Assembly: GCA_050251575.1 (NCBI GenBank)
Contig: JBFWMP010000093.1
Coordinates: 1 to 11,057, forward strand
Source: X23 sp050251575
GTDB lineage: Bacteria > Bacillota > Clostridia > SK-Y3
Direction of reading: 5' to 3'
Length of the DNA: 11,057 bases
The notes beneath the pieces are model-generated. The model had not been told where the DNA came from and made no database searches. It saw only the letters and a program-made list of their open reading frames with translations. This document shows positions 1-7,485 of this stretch, piece after piece; position 1 is the first letter of the stretch; each line of letters opens with the position of its first letter. Made by a program: the position numbers and the translations under genes.

Positions 1-1
1 T

Positions 2-82
2 ACACATATGATTGCAAAAGCAGTATTTATCAAGAGACATAGTGAAAAAGATAATGGAGTGAATAAGTATGGAGATATTTAG
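2..82 (+). CDS. mrpG: Mrp/Mnh antiporter subunit G, C-terminal end only (partial)
   Basis: The frame is open from the window edge and ends at a TAG at 80-82, giving the last 26 residues of a protein whose start lies upstream. The visible tail begins THMIAKAVFIKRH, which fits the C-terminal end of MrpG/MnhG, where a His-Met/Leu-(Ile/Leu)-Ala-(Arg/Lys)-Ala motif closes the third membrane helix before a short charged tail. MrpG is a small membrane subunit of the multisubunit Na+/H+ antiporter. Position supports the call: the next genes are other Mrp subunits, and this frame overlaps the next start by 14 bases, which implies translational coupling. With so few residues the call rests mainly on this motif and on context. 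Confidence 0.7.
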   Translation, partial: THMIAKAVFIKRHSEKDNGVNKYGDI

Positions 83-308
83 TATTATTATGATGGTATT
101 TTTAATAGGGGCTGCAATTGCAGTATCAGCAATAAGAAGTTTGTTGGGGGCGATTATCGTCTTTACAGCTTATAGTTTGGTGATGGCCATTCTATGGCAG
201 CAGCTTAATGCACCGGATTTGGCGATTACAGAAGCAGCAGTAGGAGCAGGTATAACTACATTGCTATTTATATTTACATTAAAAAAAGTCAGAGGGACTG
301 GTAAATGA
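69..308 (+). CDS. MbhD-like subunit (DUF4040), equivalent to part of the MrpA C-terminal region
   Basis: A 79-residue membrane protein with about three hydrophobic helices (roughly residues 4-20, 25-44 and 54-71). The motif APDLAITEAAVGAG at residues 48-61 is the hallmark of the DUF4040/MbhD family and of the matching segment of full-length MrpA. In Bacillus-type Mrp this segment is fused into MrpA; in archaeal membrane-bound hydrogenase and many clostridial or thermotogal Mrp operons it is a separate gene, as here. Family knowledge places it in the membrane domain next to MrpB and MrpC; the glutamate of the TEAA motif is a candidate ion-path residue. The start is supported by GGAG at 56-59 with a 9-base spacer. 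The stop overlaps the next start by four bases (ATGA). Confidence 0.9.
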   Translation: MEIFSIIMMVFLIGAAIAVSAIRSLLGAIIVFTAYSLVMAILWQQLNAPDLAITEAAVGAGITTLLFIFTLKKVRGTGK

Positions 309-577
309 AAAAAATATTTGCTATCGTTTTAACCGGGATTTTAATAGGAATCTTGCTTATAGGGGTATATGATCTCCCTGCTTTTGGAAAGCCGGATAAT
401 CCTGCTAATAACTATGTGGCTAAGAGGTATATAGAGAAAGGTGTAGAAGAAACAGGGGCCTTAAATATTGTTGCAGGAGTAATATTAGATTATAGAGCTT
501 TTGACACCTTCGGAGAGGCAATTGTACTTTTCACGGCAGCGGTGGTTGTGTTAGTAGTATTGAAAAAAGAAAATTGA
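305..577 (+). CDS. MbhE-like subunit, equivalent to the last part of MrpA
   Basis: A 90-residue protein with a hydrophobic N-terminal helix (about residues 4-22), a polar middle part and a C-terminal helix (about 68-86). The stretch NIVAGVILDYRAFDTFGE at residues 54-71 is the conserved signature of the MbhE family and of the end of fused MrpA (N-x2-x-ILxDYRxFDTxGE). It is therefore the second piece of a split MrpA C-terminus. It starts inside the stop of the preceding gene (ATGA overlap), so the two are very probably translated together in equal amounts. There is a 13-base gap to mrpB. Role inferred from the family: structural and ion-conducting part of the membrane domain of the antiporter. 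Confidence 0.9.
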   Translation: MKKIFAIVLTGILIGILLIGVYDLPAFGKPDNPANNYVAKRYIEKGVEETGALNIVAGVILDYRAFDTFGEAIVLFTAAVVVLVVLKKEN

Positions 578-590
578 TGGATGTGTAGAA

Positions 591-1010
591 ATGAAAAATA
601 TCATTTTAAAAGAAATCAGTAAGGTTATAATTCCATTTATTCAGATATTCGCCATTTATATCATATTTCATGGACATCTTTCTCCCGGAGGAGGATTTTC
701 CGGAGGGACGATATTAGGAGCAAGCTTGATATTATACCATATCGTGTATGGTAAGGATGAAGCACAGAAAAAGATTTCTTATAAAAGACTAATGAGTTTG
801 ATGTGTATTTCATTACTTTTTTATGGTGTGCTGAAAGGATACAGCTTTATCACGGGGGGCAGCCATATAGAGGTGTTTACTATGCCTTTAGGTACGCCGG
901 GCAGAATATTCAGTGCAGGATATATATTGCCGCTAAATATCGCGGTAGGGATTGTTGTTTCCATGACGATGTACTTGTTATTTACATTATTTTATGAAGG
1001 AGAAATATAA
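591..1010 (+). CDS. mrpB: Mrp/Mnh antiporter subunit B
   Basis: A 139-residue membrane protein of the MnhB family (usual length about 140). Four hydrophobic helices can be seen at about residues 12-27, 36-53, 66-86 and 111-136. The diagnostic motif HGHLSPGGGFSGG at residues 27-39 is intact. MrpB is an essential membrane subunit of the Na+/H+ antiporter, lying between the MrpA C-terminal pieces and MrpC. The ATG at 591 fits the start of the family, though the ribosome binding site in front of it is weak (GGATG at about 579-583); coupling to the gene 13 bases upstream may compensate. No truncation or unusual residues seen. Confidence 0.94.
   Translation: MKNIILKEISKVIIPFIQIFAIYIIFHGHLSPGGGFSGGTILGASLILYHIVYGKDEAQKKISYKRLMSLMCISLLFYGVLKGYSFITGGSHIEVFTMPLGTPGRIFSAGYILPLNIAVGIVVSMTMYLLFTLFYEGEI
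997..1002 (+). promoter_or_regulatory. Ribosome binding site that fixes the mrpC start
   Basis: AAGGAG lies nine bases before the ATG at 1012. An in-frame ATG at 994 would place the start upstream of this site and within mrpB, so the later ATG is preferred. Confidence 0.75.
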
Positions 1011-1011
1011 G

Positions 1012-1374
1012 ATGGAAATGCTTGCAACAAAGTATTTTGAAGTAGGTTCTATAGTATTATTTGGTGTAGGCTTTGTAACCTTCTTACTCCATAATAACTT
1101 GATTAAAAAGATTATAGGGATGAATATCATGGATACATCAATATTTCTGTTTTTTATTGCTCAGGGATATATTGATGGACGTGATGCCCCTATTATTATC
1201 GGAGTTCATAAGGGTGTTGATGCATATGTCAATCCTATACCGACATCTTTAATGTTGACAGGCATAGTGGTGGCGGTCAGCATGACCTCTTTTGCACTTG
1301 CATTGACGGTAGCACTTTATAATAAGTATGGCACGATAGAGTTGGATGAAATTATGAACATGAGGGAGGAGTAA
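1012..1374 (+). CDS. mrpC: Mrp/Mnh antiporter subunit C (NuoK-like)
   Basis: A 120-residue protein with three membrane helices (about residues 10-27, 34-53 and 78-103), the normal layout of MrpC, which is related to NuoK of complex I. The NLIKKIIGMNIM stretch at residues 29-40 and the YVNPIPTSLMLTGIVVAVS stretch at 72-90 match the family's conserved loop and its Pro-x-Pro-x2-Leu-x-Leu-Thr-x-Ile-Val motif. I chose the ATG at 1012 over the in-frame ATG at 994 because a good AAGGAG lies just before it and because the longer form would add six charged residues not usual in the family. One base separates it from mrpB and one from the following mrpD, consistent with tight coupling. The C-terminal tail is acidic. 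Confidence 0.93.
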   Translation: MEMLATKYFEVGSIVLFGVGFVTFLLHNNLIKKIIGMNIMDTSIFLFFIAQGYIDGRDAPIIIGVHKGVDAYVNPIPTSLMLTGIVVAVSMTSFALALTVALYNKYGTIELDEIMNMREE

Positions 1375-1375
1375 G

Positions 1376-2848
1376 ATGACTTATATTCAGAGTTTTCCAT
1401 TAGTAATCATTTTAGTGCTGTTTCTTAGTGCAATATTGATACCTTTGATAAAGAAAGATTATATCGTTAAAGCAATCAGCTTAATATCCATGGGTACTTC
1501 GATTATATTGGCAGCATTTACGTTATTTTATGTTTCACAAAAAGGTCAGTTTTTATATCGGATTGGGCACTGGGATGCTCCCTGGGGTATTGAGTTTTAT
1601 ATTGGATATATTGAAGCAATTATGGCAGTGTTATTTACAGTTGTATGCTTCTTAATAATATGGTATTCGGTTTATGTGATACATAAGGATATTAAGGAAC
1701 ATAGGATATCGTTTTATTATCTTCTGATTAATATTTTGATAGCGTCACTGCTTGGAATTATATTTTCAAACGATTTATTTAATTCTTTTGTTTTCATAGA
1801 GCTTAGTACGCTGGCATCCTGTGGAATTGTGGCAGTTAAAGATAAGAAGGAAAATATAAAAGCTACTTTAAAGTATCTCATATTAAGTACCCTGGGTTCC
1901 GGACTTGTTCTGATGGGAATAGCTTTTTTATATTCGATAACCGGAAATTTGAATATGACTTTCGCACATAAAGAAATAGTTCTTGTGTATAAAGAGTATC
2001 AACAGACGATTTTAATCACGTTGGGATTGTTTACTGTAGGATTAGGTGTAAAAAGTGCAATGTTTCCACTGCACATCTGGCTTCCGGATGCCCATTCAAG
2101 TGCTCCTTCCACTTCCAGTGCTATTTTATCCGCTCTTGTATTGAAAGGTTATATACTTCTTCTCATCAAAATACTATATAGAGTGTTTGGATTAGGAATT
2201 ATCAATGAATTTCCTATTCTTGACTTGATATTAATCTTAGGTGCTGCCGGGATGATTATGGGTTCTGTTCTTGCAATCATTCAAAAGGACATAAAGCGGG
2301 TTATTGCATACTCTAGTGTTGCACAAATGGGATATATATTTTTAGGTATCGGCATAGGAAATAAGCTTGGTCTGGTGATGGCTATCTTTCATATCATCAG
2401 TCATGCTGTCACAAAGTCAATGTTGTTTCTGACGGTTGGTGCCATGATTGAACAAACCGGTCATAGGAGTCTGGTAGATTTAAAGGGAATCGGAAAAGAA
2501 ATGCCTGTGACGTTAGGATTGTTTACTCTTGGTGCACTATCTATGATAGGAATTCCGCTTTTGCCGGGATTTATAAGCAAATGGTATCTTGCGCTTGCAT
2601 CCATAGAAGGACAAAAGTCCTTGATGATTGGGGTTGTTTTACTAAGCAGCTTATTGAATGCATTATATTATTTTCCCATTGTTATTAATGCTTTTTTTGG
2701 TGAAGAAAACCTGGATAATAAAACATATAGTTCAAAACACGAACCATTAAAACACTTGATTCCTGTATTTCTGTTGTTGGCAGCTATGATTTATGCGGGC
2801 ATTGCAGCAAACAGTATTATGGATATGATTAGTAAAGGTTTAACATGA
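1376..2848 (+). CDS. mrpD: Antiporter-like subunit, first of three (MrpD/NuoN-M type)
   Basis: A 490-residue polytopic membrane protein of the proton-antiporter family (PF00361 type) shared by MrpA, MrpD and complex I subunits NuoL/M/N; about 14 helices are expected and the hydrophobic pattern fits. The ion-path residues are visible: Glu142 in FIELSTLASCG (helix 5), Lys226 in GLGVKSAMFPLHIWLPDAH (helix 7), Lys257 in ALVLKGY (helix 8), His343 and Lys347 in SHAVTKSMLF, and Lys402 in GFISKWYLA (helix 12). The adjacent SSAPSTSSAILSA loop is also family typical. Its length and its place right after mrpC match MrpD in the classic order B-C-D, so this copy is the best candidate for true MrpD. The start has a strong GGGAGGAG overlapping the end of mrpC. 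Confidence 0.93.
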   Translation: MTYIQSFPLVIILVLFLSAILIPLIKKDYIVKAISLISMGTSIILAAFTLFYVSQKGQFLYRIGHWDAPWGIEFYIGYIEAIMAVLFTVVCFLIIWYSVYVIHKDIKEHRISFYYLLINILIASLLGIIFSNDLFNSFVFIELSTLASCGIVAVKDKKENIKATLKYLILSTLGSGLVLMGIAFLYSITGNLNMTFAHKEIVLVYKEYQQTILITLGLFTVGLGVKSAMFPLHIWLPDAHSSAPSTSSAILSALVLKGYILLLIKILYRVFGLGIINEFPILDLILILGAAGMIMGSVLAIIQKDIKRVIAYSSVAQMGYIFLGIGIGNKLGLVMAIFHIISHAVTKSMLFLTVGAMIEQTGHRSLVDLKGIGKEMPVTLGLFTLGALSMIGIPLLPGFISKWYLALASIEGQKSLMIGVVLLSSLLNALYYFPIVINAFFGEENLDNKTYSSKHEPLKHLIPVFLLLAAMIYAGIAANSIMDMISKGLT

Positions 2849-2853
2849 GGAGG
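2847..2853 (+). promoter_or_regulatory. Ribosome binding site that supports a TTG start
   Basis: GAGGAGG overlaps the stop of the preceding gene and lies eight bases before the TTG at 2862. No ATG or GTG at a suitable distance is in frame before the conserved N-terminal helix, so TTG is the likely initiator. Confidence 0.75.
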
Positions 2854-2861
2854 AAAAAGGG

Positions 2862-4319
2862 TTGAGCAAGTTATTGGTGTTATTTCCGATACTCTTTCCA
2901 TTTGCAATAGCACTTATGGTAGCATTTCTGCAATTTAAAAAAGAAAATAGAAGAAATGTGTTTATCATATCGGCAGTACTTATTAATTTTATTGCGATGG
3001 TATTTATTATAGCAGCTAAAAGTGAGAGTGCAGTTCATCTTTGGACGATGAATAGTTTTCTCGATATCTATTTCAGAGTTGATAAGATGAGCATCTTATT
3101 TTCAGCATTAGCCTCAACACTATGGATATTTACAACTATTTATTCCATAGATTATATGAAGCATGAGGGGCAAGAAAGGATATTCTTTGTATTCTTTATT
3201 CTTACCTTGGGAATTACGATGGGAATTGCTTTTGCAGGTAATTTATTTACATTGTATATTTTCTATGAGCTTTTGACGTTGGCAACTTTCCCTTTAGTCA
3301 TTCATTCGGGAACAAAGGAAGCATTAAGTAGTGGAAAAAGATATTTGATTTATTCTTTTGGAGGAGCCACTTTAGTGTTGTGTGGCATGATTTTGCTGTT
3401 CAGTATTAATAACAATATGGCTTTTGAGGCACAGGGAGTGTTAGATGCTGCAGCATTACAAAATCCGCAGCTTTTATCGATAATATATGTACTTATGTTT
3501 CTTGGTTTTGGAGTGAAAGCAGCCATTGTTCCTTTTCACTCTTGGCTGCCCGGCGCAATGGTGGCACCTACTCCAGTGAGTGCATTATTGCACGCAGTAG
3601 CAGTAGTGAAGTCGGGTATTTTTGCTATTATTCGTATTACCTATTATATTTTTGGAGCAGAAGCAGTAAGAGCCACTCATGATAACATTTATCTAAGTGT
3701 TCTAATTATCATTACCATTCTTTTAGGCTCACTTCTTGCACTGCATCAGGAAAATTTGAAAAAAAGGCTGGCATATTCAACCATAAGTCAGTTGGGGTAT
3801 ATCCTCTTAGGAATTATTTTGCTTAACGGCAATGCACTAATTGGAAGCCTTTTACACCTTGTGAATCATGCAGTGATAAAAATCACTCTTTTTTTCTGTG
3901 CCGGTGCCATTTATTTTATGACGGGTAAGAAAAATATCAGTGATATCAAAGGAATAGGAAAGACAATGCCAATTACAATGTGGTGCTTTAGCATAGCCTC
4001 TATTTCCCTAATCGGAATACCTCCTACAAATGGCTTGGTAAGCAAATGGTATCTGGCTCTTGGAGGGCTTAATGCTAACAGGATTCTATTTGTAGTCATA
4101 CTATTGTTAAGTGCGTTCCTTACGGCAGCTTATTTACTGCCTATAATTATTGCTGCTTTTTTTCCGGGTGGAGAGAGTGCAGAATATCAAGAAAGGAAAG
4201 AGCCACCGTTAAAAATGCTCATTCCCATCATTATCTTAACCGGAATTACAGTATTTTTAGGGTTTTTCCCAAATGTCTTGCTAAACTTTATTAAAGAAAT
4301 TGTTCGAGTAGTGATATAG
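2862..4319 (+). CDS. Antiporter-like subunit, second of three (MrpD/NuoM type), TTG start
   Basis: A 485-residue polytopic membrane protein of the same proton-antiporter family as its two neighbours, clearly a paralogue and not a copy (the loops and termini differ). The ion-path residues are present: Glu136 in FYELLTLATFP, Lys219 in GFGVKAAIVPFHSWLPGA, Lys250 in AVAVVKSG, His336 and Lys340 in NHAVIKITLFF, and Lys395 in GLVSKWYLA. The sequence VAPTPVSALLHAVAVVKSG is closer to the NuoL/NuoM and hydrogenase-4 pattern (APTPVSALLHA) than to the SSAPS form in the previous gene. The first helix begins directly after TTG-Ser-Lys. It sits 13 bases after the first mrpD-like gene and 29 bases before the third. 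It adds a second proton/cation half-channel to the complex. Confidence 0.9.
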   Translation: MSKLLVLFPILFPFAIALMVAFLQFKKENRRNVFIISAVLINFIAMVFIIAAKSESAVHLWTMNSFLDIYFRVDKMSILFSALASTLWIFTTIYSIDYMKHEGQERIFFVFFILTLGITMGIAFAGNLFTLYIFYELLTLATFPLVIHSGTKEALSSGKRYLIYSFGGATLVLCGMILLFSINNNMAFEAQGVLDAAALQNPQLLSIIYVLMFLGFGVKAAIVPFHSWLPGAMVAPTPVSALLHAVAVVKSGIFAIIRITYYIFGAEAVRATHDNIYLSVLIIITILLGSLLALHQENLKKRLAYSTISQLGYILLGIILLNGNALIGSLLHLVNHAVIKITLFFCAGAIYFMTGKKNISDIKGIGKTMPITMWCFSIASISLIGIPPTNGLVSKWYLALGGLNANRILFVVILLLSAFLTAAYLLPIIIAAFFPGGESAEYQERKEPPLKMLIPIIILTGITVFLGFFPNVLLNFIKEIVRVVI

Positions 4320-4348
4320 TCAATAACCAGGAGGGTGGTATTACATTA

Positions 4349-6364
4349 ATGAATGAATGGAGTGTACTAGGTATTTTCCTGCTGCCGGCAGCAGGTGCGT
4401 TGATTAGTTATATAATCGGACGGAAAAGCGAGTATTATAGAAATATTTTTAATATTGTAGTTACAGGGATACTTTTAGTAGGAGTAACTGCATTATATAA
4501 GCTGGTAAGCGCGGGACCTATCAATGTATTTATACCTGATATCATGGGGGTAGGCTTGTATCTGAAGCTGGATGTATTTCGATATATATTTATATGGATT
4601 ACAGTGTTTATTTGGTTTTTGGCTATCATATATTCTACTAAATATCTAATTAAATATAAAAACAGAAACAGATATTATGCTTTTTTTATGGCTACGCTTA
4701 GTGCTACTGTTGGAGTTTTTCTATCCGAAAATCTCTTGAATTTATTTGCTTTTTTTGAAATAATGTCGTTTACTTCTTACATTCTTGTGATTCATGATGA
4801 AGATGAATATGCACATGAAGCAGGCAGATCTTATATCGGTATGGCAGTTGGAGGCGGGATGGTACTTTTGATGGGCTTGTTTTTGCTTTTTGATTATACA
4901 GGCACATTAATAATCAGCGAGCTTCCTGCTCGAATGGAGTTATTGGGTTCAATAAAATATTTGATTAGTACATTAATTATTATTGGTTTTGGTGTTAAAG
5001 CAAGTATGGTACCACTGCATGTATGGCTTCCCAAAGCCCACCCTGCAGCTCCCGCACCGGCGAGTGCCATTTTATCCGCAATATTATTGAAAACGGGTGT
5101 TTTTGGAATATTGATTACTGTAGGCATTATTATGCAGAGTGACATTATACTTTCAGCTGCAATATTTATATTAGGGCTTATAAATATGTTTATGGGAGGG
5201 GTTTTGGCGATATTTCAAAGAAATATTAAAAGAATTCTTGCATACAGCAGCATGAGTCAAATAGGATATATCCTGATGGGAATAGGGTTGATGGGTTTTC
5301 TGGGAGAGCATAAGGCTATCGCTTTTTATGGAACGATGTATCATATTGTCAATCATGCGATATTTAAAACCTTGCTTTTTCTGGGTGCAGGAATCATATA
5401 TATGGTTTTGCATGATTTGAGTATTAATGAGGTTAGAGGCTTTGGCAAGCATAAACCCATATTCAAAACATTATTTTTAATAGGTACTTTTGCTGTTATG
5501 GGAATACCGGGATTTAATGGATTTGCAAGTAAAACACTTTTGCATGAGGCCTTATTGGAGGTCCGTCACTTATACCATAGCGGATGGTTTTTAGCTGCGG
5601 AAATAATATTTATTTTGAGCAGTGGACTGACGGTAGTATATTTATTAAAGATTTTTGTTGCTGTATTTATGGAAAACAACCAAAAGTATAGGGGACAGTA
5701 TAAAAAATATATTTACACGCGAGTAAGAGTACCTCTGGTCATATTAAGTTTAATGATTATCATTATAGGCATTTTCCCTAATATCTTTATCCAAATATTA
5801 AACGGCGCATTGGAAGTATTTGGTATTGATGAGGGGATGACAATCAAGTTTTATACAATAGATACAGTTAACTCTGTTATTGTAACCACTGCGCTCGGAA
5901 TCTTTATCTATATTGGCATTGTAAGAAGGTACTTAAGAAAAGAAGAGGGGACTGAAAGCTGGTATATTAATCCTTCGCTGCAGTGGTTCAGCATCGAAAA
6001 GAATATCTATGTTCCGATAATGAAAGTGATGTACCGGTTCAGCTCGATAATTCTCCATGCTGTAGACCAAAGTATGAGCAGTATTGTTTATAGTGTAATA
6101 AAGGCGGTAAAACTATTGATAAAGACGGAGATAAGATATGTCTACCGTATAAAACAAAAAATTCAAAAGTACTTAAGATTATTATTCAGCAGAGATAAAA
6201 AACATTTCCATTATCTCGATAGTATAGTTGACGGTGCAGATGGTGAACTATATGATGTAGCATCAGTTTTGAACAAATTGCGTAAGAGCCTGAATAGTAT
6301 GACGTATGCTCCGTTTATTCTTGGAGGTATTTTGGTGATTGTATTATTAGTACTATTCATCTAG
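4349..6364 (+). CDS. Antiporter-like subunit, third of three, with long C-terminal extension (NuoL/MrpA-N-like)
   Basis: A 671-residue membrane protein. Residues 1-485 are the usual antiporter core, with Glu137 in FFEIMSFTSYI, Lys217 in GFGVKASMVPLHVWLPKAHP, Lys248 in AILLKTG, His336 and Lys340 in NHAIFKTLLF, and Lys395 in GFASKTLL. The last 170 or so residues are extra: a helix at about 503-526, a long mostly basic amphipathic stretch at about 540-650, and a final hydrophobic helix at about 655-671. NuoL and MrpA carry a long lateral helix and a last membrane helix in this place, so I infer that this gene replaces the N-terminal part of MrpA, whose C-terminal parts are the separate small genes at 69-577. 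GGAGG at 4330-4334 lies rather far (14 bases) from the ATG; no better start is seen. Confidence 0.88.
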   Translation: MNEWSVLGIFLLPAAGALISYIIGRKSEYYRNIFNIVVTGILLVGVTALYKLVSAGPINVFIPDIMGVGLYLKLDVFRYIFIWITVFIWFLAIIYSTKYLIKYKNRNRYYAFFMATLSATVGVFLSENLLNLFAFFEIMSFTSYILVIHDEDEYAHEAGRSYIGMAVGGGMVLLMGLFLLFDYTGTLIISELPARMELLGSIKYLISTLIIIGFGVKASMVPLHVWLPKAHPAAPAPASAILSAILLKTGVFGILITVGIIMQSDIILSAAIFILGLINMFMGGVLAIFQRNIKRILAYSSMSQIGYILMGIGLMGFLGEHKAIAFYGTMYHIVNHAIFKTLLFLGAGIIYMVLHDLSINEVRGFGKHKPIFKTLFLIGTFAVMGIPGFNGFASKTLLHEALLEVRHLYHSGWFLAAEIIFILSSGLTVVYLLKIFVAVFMENNQKYRGQYKKYIYTRVRVPLVILSLMIIIIGIFPNIFIQILNGALEVFGIDEGMTIKFYTIDTVNSVIVTTALGIFIYIGIVRRYLRKEEGTESWYINPSLQWFSIEKNIYVPIMKVMYRFSSIILHAVDQSMSSIVYSVIKAVKLLIKTEIRYVYRIKQKIQKYLRLLFSRDKKHFHYLDSIVDGADGELYDVASVLNKLRKSLNSMTYAPFILGGILVIVLLVLFI

Positions 6365-6430
6365 TCTTTTCTTTTTCTATACAATATGTTATTATATGAA
6401 AAATTGAGCAAAATAAAAGAAAGAAGCAAA

Positions 6431-6436
6431 GAGAGG
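6431..6436 (+). promoter_or_regulatory. Ribosome binding site that fixes the aguA start
   Basis: GAGAGG lies six bases before the ATG at 6443. The frame is open back to an ATG at 6386, but that one has no ribosome binding site and would add 19 charged residues not found in the family. Confidence 0.75.
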
Positions 6437-6442
6437 AATAGT

Positions 6443-7480
6443 ATGTATCCAACAGACTTAAATTATGGGATGCCTGCCGAATGGACAAGTCACCAAAGAA
6501 CATTTGTTTCTTGGCCAATTCAGGAATCCATGTGTTATCCGGAAGAATATCAATTGGTTTGCAATGGTTATCAGGAATTTATTAACGCAATCGCAGAATT
6601 TGAGCCGGTTGCAGTAATTATAAATCCGGAAGAGTTTAAAAATATATCAGCACTGTTTGAAGACAGCAATATTGAATTTCTTAAAATTGAGCATAATGAT
6701 GCATGGATTAGGGATAATGGTCCTACCTTTTTGATGGACGAGCAAGGGAAGGTAGCGGGGGTGAATTGGGTATTTAACTCTTGGGGAGGTAAATATGCTC
6801 CCTGGGATTTGGATGACCAAGTTGCACCAAAGATCCTTGAACATTATCATGTTCCCAGTTTTGATGCACCTATCGTCATGGAGGGTGGTTCCTTTCATGT
6901 CGATGGAGAAGGTACTCTCATAACAACCGAAGAATGTTTGCTAAATGCGAATAGGAACTCAAAGTTTAGTCGGGAACAGATAGAAGAATATCTTATAAGG
7001 TATTTGAATGTCGAAAAGATAATATGGTTAAAACAAGGTTTGTTTGGCGATGAAACGGATGGACATATCGATAATATTGCCTGTTTTGCAGCTCCGGGAA
7101 AGATACTCATGCAGGTATGTGATGATCCGGAGGATGAGAACTATGAGATTACCAGAGAAAATCTCAAGATTCTAGAAAACATGACAGATGCAAGAGGAAG
7201 AAATTTTGAAATTATACCTATAGAACAACCACCTAAACGTATGAATGGAGATAAGCGGTTAACACTAAGTTATATTAATTTTTATTTTGTTAATGGAGGA
7301 ATTATTCTGCCTCTATTTGGCGGAGATGCGGAAGGAACCGACAGGTTGGCAGAAGAAGTCTTACAAAGAACTTTTCCGGAAAGACGGATTCGTAAAGTAG
7401 ATGGGATGTCAATTATCAGAGAGGGCGGCAATGTACATTGTGCGACTCAGCAAATGATAGCTGCAAAAAATACGAGGTGA
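6443..7480 (+). CDS. aguA: Agmatine deiminase
   Basis: A 345-residue cytoplasmic enzyme of the peptidylarginine-deiminase-like family that hydrolyses agmatine to N-carbamoylputrescine and ammonia. Family motifs in order: MPAEWTSHQRTFVSWP (residues 10-25), NDAWIRDNGPTF (85-96, with Asp86, Trp88, Arg90 and Asp91 of the substrate pocket), FNSWGGKYAPWDLDD (111-125), MEGGSFHVDGEGT (146-158, Glu147), DGHIDNIACF (206-215, catalytic His208 and Asp210) and GGNVHCATQQ (328-337) carrying the nucleophile Cys333. All key residues are present and the length is normal once the ATG at 6443 is used. The downstream neighbour is aguB, six bases away. There is no transcription terminator between this gene and the antiporter operon, so it may be read from there or from an unrecognised promoter in the T-rich 78-base gap. 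Confidence 0.96.
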   Translation: MYPTDLNYGMPAEWTSHQRTFVSWPIQESMCYPEEYQLVCNGYQEFINAIAEFEPVAVIINPEEFKNISALFEDSNIEFLKIEHNDAWIRDNGPTFLMDEQGKVAGVNWVFNSWGGKYAPWDLDDQVAPKILEHYHVPSFDAPIVMEGGSFHVDGEGTLITTEECLLNANRNSKFSREQIEEYLIRYLNVEKIIWLKQGLFGDETDGHIDNIACFAAPGKILMQVCDDPEDENYEITRENLKILENMTDARGRNFEIIPIEQPPKRMNGDKRLTLSYINFYFVNGGIILPLFGGDAEGTDRLAEEVLQRTFPERRIRKVDGMSIIREGGNVHCATQQMIAAKNTR

Positions 7481-7485
7481 TATGA

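Noticed and set aside
994..1011. Earlier ATG for mrpC
   Set aside because: It overlaps mrpB, precedes the good ribosome binding site and would add residues not usual in the family; the ATG at 1012 fits better.
6386..6442. 19-residue N-terminal extension of agmatine deiminase
   Set aside because: The ATG at 6386 has no ribosome binding site, while ATG 6443 has GAGAGG at correct distance and gives the usual length.
6365..6442. Promoter in the T-rich gap before aguA
   Set aside because: TATA-like strings exist (for example around 6378-6395), but no -35 box at a proper distance was convincing.
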